From an uncultured bacterium (lineage in GTDB: Bacteria; Actinomycetota; Coriobacteriia; Coriobacteriales; Coriobacteriaceae), in assembly GCA_905216145.1 (NCBI GenBank), contig CAJMST010000001.1, positions 1 to 64,000 of the forward strand: a stretch of 64,000 bases of DNA. The letters run 5' to 3'. Positions 54,221 to 62,962 of this stretch are shown here, in pieces (within the stretch, counting starts at the first letter, position 1; every line of letters begins with the position of its first letter). Position numbers and translations under genes: made by a program. The notes under the pieces are model-generated. The model was not told the origin of the DNA. It worked only from the letters and a program-made list of their open reading frames with translations, and searched no databases.

Positions 54221-54382
54221 CGACAAACTCCTTACCAAGGTATGCATTCACTCTGAAAAATGCCGTCTTCCAGCATACACGAGGCCTCGCGCGCCCCGTT
54301 TGGTTTATCGTGTAATAACTTATGTCCATCCTGCCCCGACGGCACATCCACCGTCCGGCACGACATACCTGGAGGTCAATAT

Positions 54383-56587
54383 ATGGGTCCTCGCCAACGA
54401 CAGGGACACAGCCGTTCAAAGACGCATGCCCTGCCCATAATCCTGCTCTCGTTTTTGGGCTTTTTGCTTATCGCGGGCGTGGCATTTGGCATCGGCATGG
54501 TCGGCAACGTCAACCGCTGGCTGTCCGATCTGCCCGACTACACCGACGCCAACGCGTATCTGGTGAGCGAGCCCACCGAGATCGTCGACTGCAACGGCAA
54601 CAAGATCGCGAGCTTCTACACGCAAAACCGCAAGTCCATCACCAAGGACGAGGTCTCCCCCTACGTGCTGCAGGGCACCGTTGACGTCGAGGACGAGCGC
54701 TTCTACGAGCACGGCGGTATCGACCTGTGGGGTATCGCGCGTGCTGCGGTGGCAACCCTCGGCGGCGGGCACGAAGGCGCCTCGACTATCACCCAGCAGC
54801 TGGTGCGCAACACCATCCTGCAGGAGGAGCAGTTCGACTCGACCATCGAGCGTAAGGTGCGCGAGGCCTACATCGCCGTCAAGATGGAGGACATGTACTC
54901 CAAAGACGAGATCCTCATGATGTACCTCAACACCATCTACTACGGTCACGGCGCCTACGGCATCGAGGCCGCAGCCGAAACCTATCTGTCCAAGAGCGCC
55001 GCCGACCTCACCCTGAGCGAGGCCGCGCTGCTCATCGGCCTTCCCAACTCGCCCTCGCAGTACGACCCCACGGTCAATCCCGACCTGGCACTGTCCCGCC
55101 GCAACAAGGTTCTGGACAACATGCTGCGTCTGGGCCACATCACACAGGAAGAGCACGATGCCGCACAGGCTGAGCCCATCACGCTTAACGTGACCGAGAT
55201 TTCGGGCAGTGGCGTCGATGTGTACTCTCAACCCTACTTTGTCTCCTACGTTAAGCAGCTGCTTGAGCAGGAGTTCTCCACCGACGTGCTCTTTAAGGGC
55301 GGTCTGACCGTCAAGACCACCATCGACCCCACCATGCAGCAGGTGGCCGAGGAGGCTGTGCGAGCGCAGCTCGACACGCTTTCGCTCGACGGCCTGGACA
55401 TGGGCATGGTCGTCGTTGACCCCAAGACCGGCTACATCAAGTGCATGGTGGGCGGCTACGACTACAACGCCGACGAGAATCACGTGAACCACGCTACGGC
55501 AAAGCGCCCCGTGGGCTCCACGTTTAAGGCCTTTACGCTGGCAACTGCCATCCAAAACGGCATGAACCCCAACGTCACCCTCAACTGCAACTCGCCTCTT
55601 ACAGCCAAGGGCACCACGACCAAGGTGCAAAACTATGCCAACCAGAGCTATGGCAACATCACGCTTAAGCAGGCAACGGCATACTCATCCAACACCGGCT
55701 ACATTCAGGTGGCAGAAGCCATCGGCAACAACAAGATCATGTCGCTCGTCAAAAAGCTCGGCATCGATCCCGCCAAGGACAATATCGAGGACGTTCCCGT
55801 CATGACGCTCGGCACCGGGTCCATCTCGCCGCTCGAGATGGCATCGGCCTACGCCACTTTTGCCAACGGCGGCTATTATCGCCAGCCGATCGCCATCACT
55901 GAGATCGACTCGCGTACCGGCTCGGTTCTGTACCAGCACACCGACAATCCCTCACAGGTACTTACCGAGGGCGAGGCCGCCGCGGTCACCGATGTTCTGT
56001 CCGGCGTCATGAAGGGCGGCGGTACGGGTGCTGCCGGCGCCCTGAGCGTCAACCAGCCCTATGCCGGCAAGACGGGCACCACCGACAACACCACCAACCT
56101 GTGGTTCTGCGGCTATACCCCGCAGCTGGCGTGCGCCCTGTGGACCGGCTATTCCGCGGGCGAGATTCCCATCCAAAAATACGGCACAGACCTGCTGGGC
56201 GACAGCACCAACCTGCCTGTCTTTAAGCGGTTTATGAACACCGTTCTGACCGGTACCGAGCGCGAGGAGTTTGCGACCGGAACGGCGCCCACCTACAAGA
56301 ACAACAGCGTCTGGAAGTTCTACGGCACCAACAACACCAAGAAGACGGAGAACGACGACAAGGACGAGAACGAGGACGAAGAGGAAACCACAACGACGAC
56401 GACAACGACGACCACGACCACCGAGACCACGGGCGGCGACACCACCGGCGGCACCGGTACGACCGGTGGCTCGACGGGCGGCTCCACTGGTGGTTCGACC
56501 GGCGGCGATGGCGGCACGCCTACGCCTACGCCTACGCCTACGCCCACTCCCGACCCCTCGCCCACGCCTGACGATACGGTCGGCTAG
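54383..56587 (+). CDS. class A penicillin-binding protein (transglycosylase/transpeptidase)
   Basis: A ~734-residue peptidoglycan synthase. A basic cytoplasmic start leads to one membrane anchor (LPIILLSFLGFLLIAGVAFGIGMV). The GT51 domain has VDVEDERFYEHGGID near residue 100, GASTITQQLVRN and AYGIEAAAETYLSKSAADLTLSEAALLIGLPNSP. The transpeptidase domain has STFK near 378, SSN in YSSNTGY and KTG in GKTGTTDNTTN near 561. The last ~80 residues are low complexity: an acidic KDENEDEEE block, a run of twelve Thr, Gly/Ser/Thr repeats, and PT repeats (TPTPTPTPTPDPSPTP), expected to lie in the wall. GGAGGT precedes the ATG. Monocistronic, with a strong terminator. Confidence 0.95.
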   Translation: MGPRQRQGHSRSKTHALPIILLSFLGFLLIAGVAFGIGMVGNVNRWLSDLPDYTDANAYLVSEPTEIVDCNGNKIASFYTQNRKSITKDEVSPYVLQGTVDVEDERFYEHGGIDLWGIARAAVATLGGGHEGASTITQQLVRNTILQEEQFDSTIERKVREAYIAVKMEDMYSKDEILMMYLNTIYYGHGAYGIEAAAETYLSKSAADLTLSEAALLIGLPNSPSQYDPTVNPDLALSRRNKVLDNMLRLGHITQEEHDAAQAEPITLNVTEISGSGVDVYSQPYFVSYVKQLLEQEFSTDVLFKGGLTVKTTIDPTMQQVAEEAVRAQLDTLSLDGLDMGMVVVDPKTGYIKCMVGGYDYNADENHVNHATAKRPVGSTFKAFTLATAIQNGMNPNVTLNCNSPLTAKGTTTKVQNYANQSYGNITLKQATAYSSNTGYIQVAEAIGNNKIMSLVKKLGIDPAKDNIEDVPVMTLGTGSISPLEMASAYATFANGGYYRQPIAITEIDSRTGSVLYQHTDNPSQVLTEGEAAAVTDVLSGVMKGGGTGAAGALSVNQPYAGKTGTTDNTTNLWFCGYTPQLACALWTGYSAGEIPIQKYGTDLLGDSTNLPVFKRFMNTVLTGTEREEFATGTAPTYKNNSVWKFYGTNNTKKTENDDKDENEDEEETTTTTTTTTTTTETTGGDTTGGTGTTGGSTGGSTGGSTGGDGGTPTPTPTPTPTPDPSPTPDDTVG

Positions 56588-56612
56588 AAATTCATCCAGC
56601 CATAAGCAACAG

Positions 56613-56651
56613 GGCCCCCGAGCAGCTTATTAAACTGCTCGGGGGCCTTTT
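56613..56651 (+). terminator. intrinsic terminator after the PBP gene
   Basis: GGCCCCCGAGCAG pairs perfectly with CTGCTCGGGGGCC around a 9-nt loop, followed by TTTT. Confidence 0.93.
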
Positions 56652-56692
56652 AGTTCGAAGCGGCCTGGTAGGCGATCTTTATACCGGCAGAC

Positions 56693-56729
56693 AAAAAAAG
56701 GGGGGTACCGACCAACGTCGATACCCCTT
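56693..56729 (-). terminator. intrinsic terminator after argR
   Basis: GGGGTATCGAC pairs with GTCGGTACCCC (one G-U) on the minus strand and is followed by CCTTTTTTT. It lies about 50 bp past the argR stop. Confidence 0.9.
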
Positions 56730-56778
56730 ACAAGCCACTATGTCAGCGCGCACAGTGCCGAGCGCACGACCCGCACGC

Positions 56779-57216
56779 CTACTTGCGAGAATTGCTCAGC
56801 TTATTGATCAGCGCCTCAAGACGCTCGCCGTCCTCGGCCGTCTGGGCAATAACCAAAATCGTATCGTTGCCGGCAAGCGAGCCAAGCACATCGGGCAGCT
56901 CTGCCGCATCAACAGCGGCGGCGATGCCGGAAGCCGTGCCAGGCTGAGCCTTGATCATAACCAGATTATCGGTGCGCAGAACGCCCGTTACGAGCTCGGA
57001 AACCATACGCTGCAGGTGCAGGTCCTCTGCCAGAACATAGATGCCCTCAGGGAGCTTACGCAGCCCCATGTCGGCAATATCGCGAGAGACAGTCGCCTGC
57101 GTGCAATCAAAGCCCATAGCGCGGAGCTCATCGACCAGCACGCGCTGCGTGCGGACGTCCTTATTGCGCACAATATCTCTAATGGCATCCTGGCGCCCAT
57201 TGCGTTTTTTAGCCAT
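56779..57216 (-). CDS. argR: arginine repressor
   Basis: A 145-residue ArgR/AhrC family regulator. The N-terminal winged helix has DAIRDIVRNKDVRTQRVLVDELRAMGFDCTQATVSRDIADMGLRKLP. The C-terminal arginine-binding and hexamer domain ends with QPGTASGIAAAVDAAELPDVLGSLAGNDTILVIA, including the GT...A...D pattern for effector binding. It would control arginine synthesis or catabolism. AGAGGG precedes the start at 57216. Two inverted repeats lie upstream (CAATCA-GT-GATTG near 57255 and the one at 57305), the first a possible self-control site. No arg genes are in the window. Confidence 0.95.
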   Translation of the reverse strand: MAKKRNGRQDAIRDIVRNKDVRTQRVLVDELRAMGFDCTQATVSRDIADMGLRKLPEGIYVLAEDLHLQRMVSELVTGVLRTDNLVMIKAQPGTASGIAAAVDAAELPDVLGSLAGNDTILVIAQTAEDGERLEALINKLSNSRK

Positions 57217-57304
57217 ACAAACCCTCTCTCCAAAAGATGGCGGAGACAATCAATCAGTGATTGAATAGTTTAACGCTATTTGAAGGCTTTTGTGTATAAG
57301 AACG

Positions 57305-57342
57305 CATTTCGAAACAATTCTATGCAAATTTGTTTCGAAATG
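57305..57342. promoter_or_regulatory. 13-bp perfect inverted repeat upstream of argR
   Basis: CATTTCGAAACAA and TTGTTTCGAAATG are separated by 12 nt, between the end of the glycosyltransferase-like gene and argR. The TTCGAA centres make each arm partly palindromic. It may be an operator or a terminator-like hairpin; no T-run follows. Confidence 0.5.
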
Positions 57343-57348
57343 AGCCGT

Positions 57349-58389
57349 TTAGGCGGTTTTTACGCCCGTCCGGTTGAGAAAAGCTGCCAGATGCGTACAC
57401 ATCACGCAGCGCGCGGGCTTGGCACTGGCGATCGGCCCAAACAACAGACCGAGTCCCCGATGGTTGTCCTTGAGCGCGGCGACCATCTGACGGGTTCGAG
57501 GCGCCTCGAGCATATCACGCATGCGGGCGGAACGCTCAATTGACGACACCCCATGCGGGCTCAGACACAAATTCTCGATGCAGGCGACCAGTCCGGCAAA
57601 GTAGAACTTTTGGCTTGCCAGCTTGAGCCGACCACCGCTATCTGCTTCCGAGAGTGAGTCCGCAAGCTCGTCGAGCGCTCGAGTGTCATCGGATATCCTG
57701 GCATACATGGTGGGATCAAAGGCATCTGTAAGCTTAGGTGCCACCGCGTGGAAACAAGCGTCGCCGCAGCCGGACACGAATCGTGCCTGCGAGAGCGCAT
57801 AAGCCATAAACTCAACCGTACGGTACGCCTTGCCGCGCGACAGGCATGCCTCAAACAGCGGACGGCTATACATCGCGCCAGAGGTCTGAGCGACTAGGCC
57901 GCCCAAAATCAACTGGGGCAGCCCAGTCACCATAGAAGACTCGTCTTCTATGGCAATAGAGGCAGCATCCAAGACGCGCGAATGACGCTCGCGATGCGCA
58001 TCGTATCGATCGAGCGACACCGAGGGGAACACCATGTCTGCCGCAGTATCGCACGCGATATCGACCATCTTGGAAAGGGCCTGCGGAGCAAACCACTCAT
58101 CGGCGTTCATGGCGATGATGTGAGAGCCGCGCGAGGCATCAAAACCGGCACGAATACAAGCGCCGCGCTTCGCGTCCTCGACGTCAATCAAATCAATATG
58201 GATGTCCCTGTCGGCAGCAACTTGAAGCGAATGGCGCACACCGGGCGCAGCATCGCGGCAAACAACGACAATCTGCAAATCGTAGAGGTCTTGGTTCTGG
58301 ATACTCTCGAGCGCACGCATCGCATAGCTGGGCGAACCTTCTACCACAAGGATCACCGAAAGTCGCGGATGCGAGCCACGTCGAACCAA
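57349..58389 (-). CDS. GT2-like glycosyltransferase family protein
   Basis: A 346-residue protein with a GT-A fold start: RLSVILVVEGSPSYAMRALESIQNQDLYDLQIVVVCRDAAPG, then RGACIRAGFDASRGSHIIAMNADEWFAPQALSKMV, where NADEW stands in the DxD position (one aspartate-glutamate pair). The rest (ISDDTRALDELADSLSEADSGG and onwards) does not show an acceptor motif. No membrane segment is seen. The start is TTG at 58389 with GAGAGG upstream. It lies between truA and argR with no other envelope genes, so acceptor and sugar are unknown; the altered DxD makes activity uncertain. Confidence 0.7.
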   Translation of the reverse strand: MVRRGSHPRLSVILVVEGSPSYAMRALESIQNQDLYDLQIVVVCRDAAPGVRHSLQVAADRDIHIDLIDVEDAKRGACIRAGFDASRGSHIIAMNADEWFAPQALSKMVDIACDTAADMVFPSVSLDRYDAHRERHSRVLDAASIAIEDESSMVTGLPQLILGGLVAQTSGAMYSRPLFEACLSRGKAYRTVEFMAYALSQARFVSGCGDACFHAVAPKLTDAFDPTMYARISDDTRALDELADSLSEADSGGRLKLASQKFYFAGLVACIENLCLSPHGVSSIERSARMRDMLEAPRTRQMVAALKDNHRGLGLLFGPIASAKPARCVMCTHLAAFLNRTGVKTA

Positions 58390-58550
58390 GTTATCCGTCC
58401 TCTCGACAGCAATGAATCAAACCGTGGTTCATGGTACACCCCGACAATAAAAGCAATTAGACACCGGTTGTATTGCACGCCAAGAACAGATGTTGCACAC
58501 GCGCAGCCCACAGATGACGGGTGTCGACGCACGACGCGTCGAGCCCTCCC

Positions 58551-59375
58551 CTAGTCGAGCACGACGAGCTCGGCGGGATCGTAATCCACGCCCATAAACG
58601 TAAGGCCGCAGGCAGGAGCCGTGGGGCCCGCAGCGGTACGGTCGCAAGCATCGATGACCTCGCGCATCCACTCGGGTTCACGGCGATGCATGCCAATCTC
58701 GACAAGCGTGCCCACGATCGTGCGGACCATCGAATGCAGAAACGCATTGCCCTCGATGGTAAACGTCAGGATGTCCTCGCCAAACGCAACCTCATGGCCA
58801 AACTCGGCGCGCATTACGCAGCGGTGCGTAGGTTTGCCCACGGCAGAGGCAACCTTGCAAAAGCTTTTAAAGTCCTGCTCGCCCAAAAGCGCAGGGCAGG
58901 CGGCCGCCATCGCATCGACGTCGAGGGGATAGCGATGCCACCACACAGCACCGCGTGACAGCACGGGCCGCGCATCACGATCGGCAATGCGATAGGTGTA
59001 AGTGCGAGAGCGCGCGTCAAAGCGCGCAGAAAAGCCCTTACGAGCCTTGTAGACCTCGTTTATGGCGATATCTTTGGGCAGGAGGGCATCCATAGCCCGC
59101 AGCCACCTACGGCGCGTTAAAGACAGCTCAGCGTCCGTTACGGGCACGCTGATGTACTGTGCCACCGCGTGCACGCCGGCATCGGTACGCCCCGCACACG
59201 TCAGGTCGATCGGGCGGCGAAGCAGTGTCTCGATAGCACGACGAAGCTCGCCCGCAACCGTCGTCTGCCCCGGCTGCTCGGCAAATCCGCTATAGGACGA
59301 GCCGTCATAGGCCACGCGAAACACCAACGTGGCATCGAGCTCGGGAATCGAATTGAAATCAGACGGCGCGGTCAT
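58551..59375 (-). CDS. truA: tRNA pseudouridine synthase A
   Basis: A 274-residue enzyme making pseudouridine at positions 38-40 of tRNA. Motifs are FRVAYDGSSYSGFAEQPGQTTVAGEL, the catalytic aspartate in TCAGRTDAGVHAVAQ, AINEVYKARKGFSARFDARSRTYTYRI and FLHSMVRTIVGTLVEIG. The start at 59375 has GGGAGC upstream; a longer frame to 59390 has no site. It follows rplQ as usual, but the L17 terminator lies about 35 bp before its start, so it may depend on readthrough or its own promoter. Confidence 0.95.
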   Translation of the reverse strand: MTAPSDFNSIPELDATLVFRVAYDGSSYSGFAEQPGQTTVAGELRRAIETLLRRPIDLTCAGRTDAGVHAVAQYISVPVTDAELSLTRRRWLRAMDALLPKDIAINEVYKARKGFSARFDARSRTYTYRIADRDARPVLSRGAVWWHRYPLDVDAMAAACPALLGEQDFKSFCKVASAVGKPTHRCVMRAEFGHEVAFGEDILTFTIEGNAFLHSMVRTIVGTLVEIGMHRREPEWMREVIDACDRTAAGPTAPACGLTFMGVDYDPAELVVLD

Positions 59376-59409
59376 GGGCGCTCCCAACAAACAATCAACG
59401 GTATCGCGA

Positions 59410-59442
59410 CAAAAAAAGAGGGGTACGCGAACGTACCCCTCG
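59410..59442 (-). terminator. intrinsic terminator after rplQ
   Basis: CGAGGGGTACG pairs with CGTACCCCTC around a short loop and is followed by seven T on the minus strand, 25 bp past rplQ. Confidence 0.9.
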
Positions 59443-59467
59443 AATATAGCCTATGCAGACGGAATGT

Positions 59468-59950
59468 CTACTCAGCGGTCTCCTCAGCAGGAGCCTCCTC
59501 GGCAGCGGTCTCCTCGACAGCCTCAACCTTCTTGGGAGCAGCGGCCTTCTTGGGGGCCGGAGCAGCCTTCTTGGCCTTAGGCGTGCAAGGCTCGGTGACG
59601 AGCTCCATGATAACGATAGGAGCGTTGTCGCCCTTACGGTTACCGAGCTTCATGATGCGGGTGTAACCGCCGTTGCGGTCCTGCCACATGCCCTGGGCAG
59701 CCTTGTCGAAGATCTCGGCAACGAGCTGCTTATCGCCGAGCTTGGCGATGGCCAGACGACGAGAGTGCAGGTCGCCCTTCTTGGCCCAGGTGATGATCGG
59801 CTCGACGACCGAACGCAGCGCCTTAGCGCGGGTCTCGGTGGTCTTGATGCGGTCGTTCTCGAAGAGGGCCTTGGCCAGGCTCTTCTTCATGGCCTTGGTG
59901 TGGCTCGCATCGGTGCCGAGCTTCAGGCCCTTCTTAACGTTGTGACGCAT
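59468..59950 (-). CDS. rplQ: ribosomal protein L17 with C-terminal extension
   Basis: The first ~120 of 160 residues are a standard L17 (MRHNVKKGLKLGTDASHTKAM, TTETRAKALRSVVEPIITWAKKGDLHSRRLA, YTRIMKLGNRKGDNAPIVIMEL). The last ~40 are an Ala/Pro/Lys stretch turning acidic (KKAAPAPKKAAAPKK then ETAAEEAPAEETAE), like the tail on L31 in this window. The start has GAGGAG upstream. It is near the end of the alpha operon, 30 bp after rpoA. Confidence 0.97.
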   Translation of the reverse strand: MRHNVKKGLKLGTDASHTKAMKKSLAKALFENDRIKTTETRAKALRSVVEPIITWAKKGDLHSRRLAIAKLGDKQLVAEIFDKAAQGMWQDRNGGYTRIMKLGNRKGDNAPIVIMELVTEPCTPKAKKAAPAPKKAAAPKKVEAVEETAAEEAPAEETAE

Positions 59951-59980
59951 GGTCTAGTTTCTCCTCAAATATGCGAAGCA

Positions 59981-60922
59981 TTAAGCCTTCAGGCTCAGGC
60001 CCATGGACTCAAGCTTGTCCTTCACTTCCTCGATCGACTTAACACCGAAGTTACGGATGTTCAGCAGATCGTTCTCCGAGAACTCAACGAGCTGACGGAC
60101 CGAGTGAATGCTGGCGCGCTTAAGGCAGTTGTAGGAACGGACGGAAAGGTCCAGATCCTCGATCTGCTTGTCCAGCTCGGCGTTGTCGTTGGTGACCTCG
60201 GGAGCGAAGATCGAAGCCTCCTCCTCGACCTCGGGGGTCTCGGCAAGGTTCATAAAGGCGGCCATATGCTGGTTGATGATATTGGCAGCCTGGACCACGG
60301 CGTCGCGCGGGGCGATGGAACCGTTGGTCTCGATCTCGAGGACAAGGCGGTCGTAGTCGGTGTGCTGACCGACACGGCAAGCCTCAACGAGCTTGGCGCA
60401 ACGGGACACCGGCGAGTACAGCGAGTCGACGTGGATCACACCGATGGGATCGTTGTCGCGCTTGTTAGCCTCGCCAGAGACATAGCCGCGGCCATAGCCG
60501 ATGCGCATGCTCATGGTGAGATGGCCACCCTCGGTGAGCGTAGCAATATGCTGCTCGGGGTTGACCAACTCAAACTCGGACGGAATAAAGAAGTCCGCAC
60601 CGGTGACCTCGCAGGGGCCGTCAACCGAGATGGTGGCGGTCGCCTCGTCGGTCGTGCCGAGAGCCCTGAAGACAAGACCCTTGACATTCAGGACGATGTC
60701 GGTGACATCCTCGACCATGTTAGGGATGGTCATGAACTCGTGCTGCGCACCATCGATCTGAATAGCCTCGACGGCTGCACCCTCGAGCGAGGACAGAAGA
60801 ACGCGACGAAGGGAGTTACCCAGCGTATCGCCGTAGCCACGCTCGAGCGGCTCGACGGAGACACGAGCAGACGTCTCGTTGATCTCTTCGACCTGAACCT
60901 GAGGCCTAATGAATTCTGACAT
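59981..60922 (-). CDS. rpoA: RNA polymerase alpha subunit
   Basis: A 313-residue subunit. The N-terminal dimer domain includes EPLERGYGDTLGNSLRRVLLSSLEGAAV and GRGYVSGEANKRDNDPIGVIHVDSLYSPV. An acidic linker leads to the C-terminal DNA/activator-binding domain with LDLSVRSYNCLKRASIHSVRQLVEFSENDLLNIRNFGVKSIEEVKDKL. Start with GGAGG upstream. Operon position between rpsD and rplQ is canonical. Confidence 0.98.
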   Translation of the reverse strand: MSEFIRPQVQVEEINETSARVSVEPLERGYGDTLGNSLRRVLLSSLEGAAVEAIQIDGAQHEFMTIPNMVEDVTDIVLNVKGLVFRALGTTDEATATISVDGPCEVTGADFFIPSEFELVNPEQHIATLTEGGHLTMSMRIGYGRGYVSGEANKRDNDPIGVIHVDSLYSPVSRCAKLVEACRVGQHTDYDRLVLEIETNGSIAPRDAVVQAANIINQHMAAFMNLAETPEVEEEASIFAPEVTNDNAELDKQIEDLDLSVRSYNCLKRASIHSVRQLVEFSENDLLNIRNFGVKSIEEVKDKLESMGLSLKA

Positions 60923-60954
60923 GTATTACCTCCAGCCTCAGCAGCCCGGATGGA

Positions 60955-61551
60955 CTACTTAGAGTAGAGCTCGACGATGAGCTGCTCGTTGATATCACCG
61001 CTGATCTGCTCACGCGTCGGCAGAGCGAGCACGTTACCAGACAGCTTCTCGATATCGACCTCGAGCCAGCCAGGGACCTCAAAGCGCTCGGAGGAAATCA
61101 GAGCCTCCTTGATGGGGAGGAGGTCACGGAACTTCTCGCCGACAGCGACGACGTCGCCGGCCTTGACGCGGTAGGACGGGATGTCCACGCGCTTGCCGTT
61201 CACGGTGAAGTGACCGTGACGGACGGACTGACGAGCCTCTTTGCGGGTGCGGGCGAAGCCAAGACGGAAGACGACGTTGTCGAGGCGAGACTCAAGGATG
61301 ATCATGAGGTTCTCACCGGTGACGCCGTTCATCTTACGGGCCTTGTTGAAGTAGCCGTGGAACTGCTTCTCCAGAACGCCATAGATGAACTTGACCTTCT
61401 GCTTCTCACGCAGCTGCATGCCGTACTCAGATTCCTTGCGACGGCGCTTGGGCTGACGGATAGATTCCTTCTTGCTGCTGTAACCGAGCTCAGCGGGATC
61501 GATCCCGAGCTGACGGCAGCGCTTAAGAACAGGAGTCCTGTCGATTGCCAT
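60955..61551 (-). CDS. rpsD: ribosomal protein S4
   Basis: A 198-residue S4 (MAIDRTPVLKRCRQLGIDPAELGYSSKKES, LREKQKVKFIYGVLEKQF, the S4 RNA-binding domain RLDNVVFRLGFARTRKEARQSVRHGHFTVNGKRVDIPSYRVKAGD). The N-terminal zinc-binding cysteines of some S4 proteins are absent (only one Cys near residue 12), so this is the zinc-independent form. AAAGGAT precedes the ATG. It lies 33 bp upstream of rpoA in the alpha operon, of which S4 is a known translational regulator in other bacteria. Confidence 0.98.
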   Translation of the reverse strand: MAIDRTPVLKRCRQLGIDPAELGYSSKKESIRQPKRRRKESEYGMQLREKQKVKFIYGVLEKQFHGYFNKARKMNGVTGENLMIILESRLDNVVFRLGFARTRKEARQSVRHGHFTVNGKRVDIPSYRVKAGDVVAVGEKFRDLLPIKEALISSERFEVPGWLEVDIEKLSGNVLALPTREQISGDINEQLIVELYSK

Positions 61552-61570
61552 ATTGATACGATCCTTTCAG

Positions 61571-61975
61571 TTACACGCGGCGACGCTTCTTGGGGCGGCA
61601 GCCGTTGTGCGGAATGGGGGTCTTGTCCTGGATGCTCGAGACCTCGAGGCCAGCAGCCTGGAGGGAGCGGATGGCGGTCTCACGACCGGAGCCGGGGCCC
61701 TTGACGAAGACGGAAACCTTCTTCATACCGTGCTCCATGGCCTGCTTGGCAGCAGCCTCGGCAGCCATCTGGGCAGCGAACGGCGTGGACTTACGGGAGC
61801 CCTTGAAGCCCACCTGGCCAGCCGACTTCCAGGAAATGACGTTGCCCTGGGGATCGGTGATCGAAACGATCGTGTTGTTGAACGTAGAACGAATGTGAGC
61901 CTGGCCCACGGAAATGTTCTTACGGTCCGCGCGCTTCAGACGGGCAGCGCGAACGTTCTTCTTAGCAGTAGCCAT
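61571..61975 (-). CDS. rpsK: ribosomal protein S11
   Basis: A 134-residue S11 with RKNISVGQAHIRSTFNNTIVSITDPQGNVISWKSAGQVGFKGSRKSTPFAAQMAAE and the C-terminal TPIPHNGCRPKKRRRV. Platform protein of the small subunit. Start with AAGGAGCG upstream; 19 bp separate it from rpsD downstream. Confidence 0.98.
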   Translation of the reverse strand: MATAKKNVRAARLKRADRKNISVGQAHIRSTFNNTIVSITDPQGNVISWKSAGQVGFKGSRKSTPFAAQMAAEAAAKQAMEHGMKKVSVFVKGPGSGRETAIRSLQAAGLEVSSIQDKTPIPHNGCRPKKRRRV

Positions 61976-61989
61976 CTATCTAGCGCTCC

Positions 61990-62364
61990 TTATTTCTTCT
62001 TCTTAGCACCGATCTGACGCTTCGGGCCCTTGCGGGTACGAGCGTTAGTGTGGGTGCGCTGGCCGCGGACCGGGAGGCCCTTGCGGTGACGAAGGCCGCG
62101 GTTGCAGCCGATGTCCATAAGGCGCTTGACGTTCTGGTTGCGCTCACGGCGGAGGTCGCCCTCAACCATGATCTGATTCTTATCGATATAATCGCGGATG
62201 GCGTTAACCTCATCCTCGGTGAGGTCCTTAACGCGCGTATCCACGTTAACGTTGCACTCGACGCAAATCTTCGTCGCAGTGGTGCGGCCGATGCCGTAAA
62301 TGTAGGTCAGACCGATCTCAACGCGCTTCTCACGCGGGAGGTCGACACCATTAATACGGGCCAA
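61990..62364 (-). CDS. rpsM: ribosomal protein S13
   Basis: A 124-residue S13 (MARINGVDLPREKRVEIGLTYIYGIGRTTATKIC, DLRRERNQNVKRLMDIGCNRGLRHRKGLPVRGQRTHTNARTRKGPKRQIGAKKKK). The start codon is TTG at 62364, supported by GAGAGGAG 7-8 nt upstream and by alignment with other S13 proteins. It follows rpmJ by 14 bp. Confidence 0.98.
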   Translation of the reverse strand: MARINGVDLPREKRVEIGLTYIYGIGRTTATKICVECNVNVDTRVKDLTEDEVNAIRDYIDKNQIMVEGDLRRERNQNVKRLMDIGCNRGLRHRKGLPVRGQRTHTNARTRKGPKRQIGAKKKK

Positions 62365-62378
62365 CGTAGTCTCCTCTC

Positions 62379-62492
62379 TTAACCCTGACGCTGCTTATGA
62401 CGGGGGTTCTCGCAAATGACGAGGACCTTGCCATGGCGCCTAATGATTTTGCACTTATCGCACATCTTCTTGACCGAAGGACGTACCTTCAT
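62379..62492 (-). CDS. rpmJ: ribosomal protein L36
   Basis: A 37-residue protein starting MKVRPSVKKMCDKCKIIRRH and ending in RHKQRQG. The zinc-binding set (two Cys in CDKC, one Cys in VICENP and a His in RHK) is intact, so this is the zinc form. AAAGGAAG lies upstream of the ATG at 62492. It sits in its usual place between infA and rpsM. Confidence 0.97.
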   Translation of the reverse strand: MKVRPSVKKMCDKCKIIRRHGKVLVICENPRHKQRQG

Positions 62493-62639
62493 CGTTCTTC
62501 CTTTCGGTAGCGCTCAAACTACTTCCCTACTATCTACTCGCCCAGCCGCAGGCGTTTAAAACTATGGCTGGTCTTCACACGCAAACCGACCGTAGGTTGA
62601 GCTAAGCCTGCAGTCGGAAAAGAGCGTGTATGCGTGTCG

Positions 62640-62864
62640 CTATTTATAGCGATAGGTGATGCGACCGCGGGTCAGGTCGTACGGGGAAAGCTCCACGACA
62701 ACCCTGTCACCGGGGAGAATGCGGATGTAATTCATTCGGATCTTGCCAGAAATGTTGCACAGAACCGAATGACCGTTCTCGAGCTCGACCTTAAACATGG
62801 CGTTGGGCAGCGGCTCCTTTACCGTACCCTCGAGCTCAATTGCGTCTTCCTTCTTCACAAGCAA
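62640..62864 (-). CDS. infA: translation initiation factor IF-1
   Basis: A single OB-fold protein (KKEDAIELEGTVKEPLPNAMFKVELENGHSVLCNISGKIRMNYIRILPGDRVVVELSPYDLTRGRITYRYK) that assists 30S initiation. The start is uncertain: TTG at 62864 gives 74 residues and has a weak AGAAAGA site; GTG at 62858 matches where other IF-1 proteins begin. The 147-bp gap to rpmJ holds no gene; it may hold a promoter. Confidence 0.97.
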   Translation of the reverse strand: MLVKKEDAIELEGTVKEPLPNAMFKVELENGHSVLCNISGKIRMNYIRILPGDRVVVELSPYDLTRGRITYRYK

Positions 62865-62962
62865 TCATCTTTCTCTAGAAAACGACAGCGATTGAGTATT
62901 CTACAATACGCATGCACGTATCGTAATATCTTCGTAATGGCTCCACAACTACGTGGAACTTG

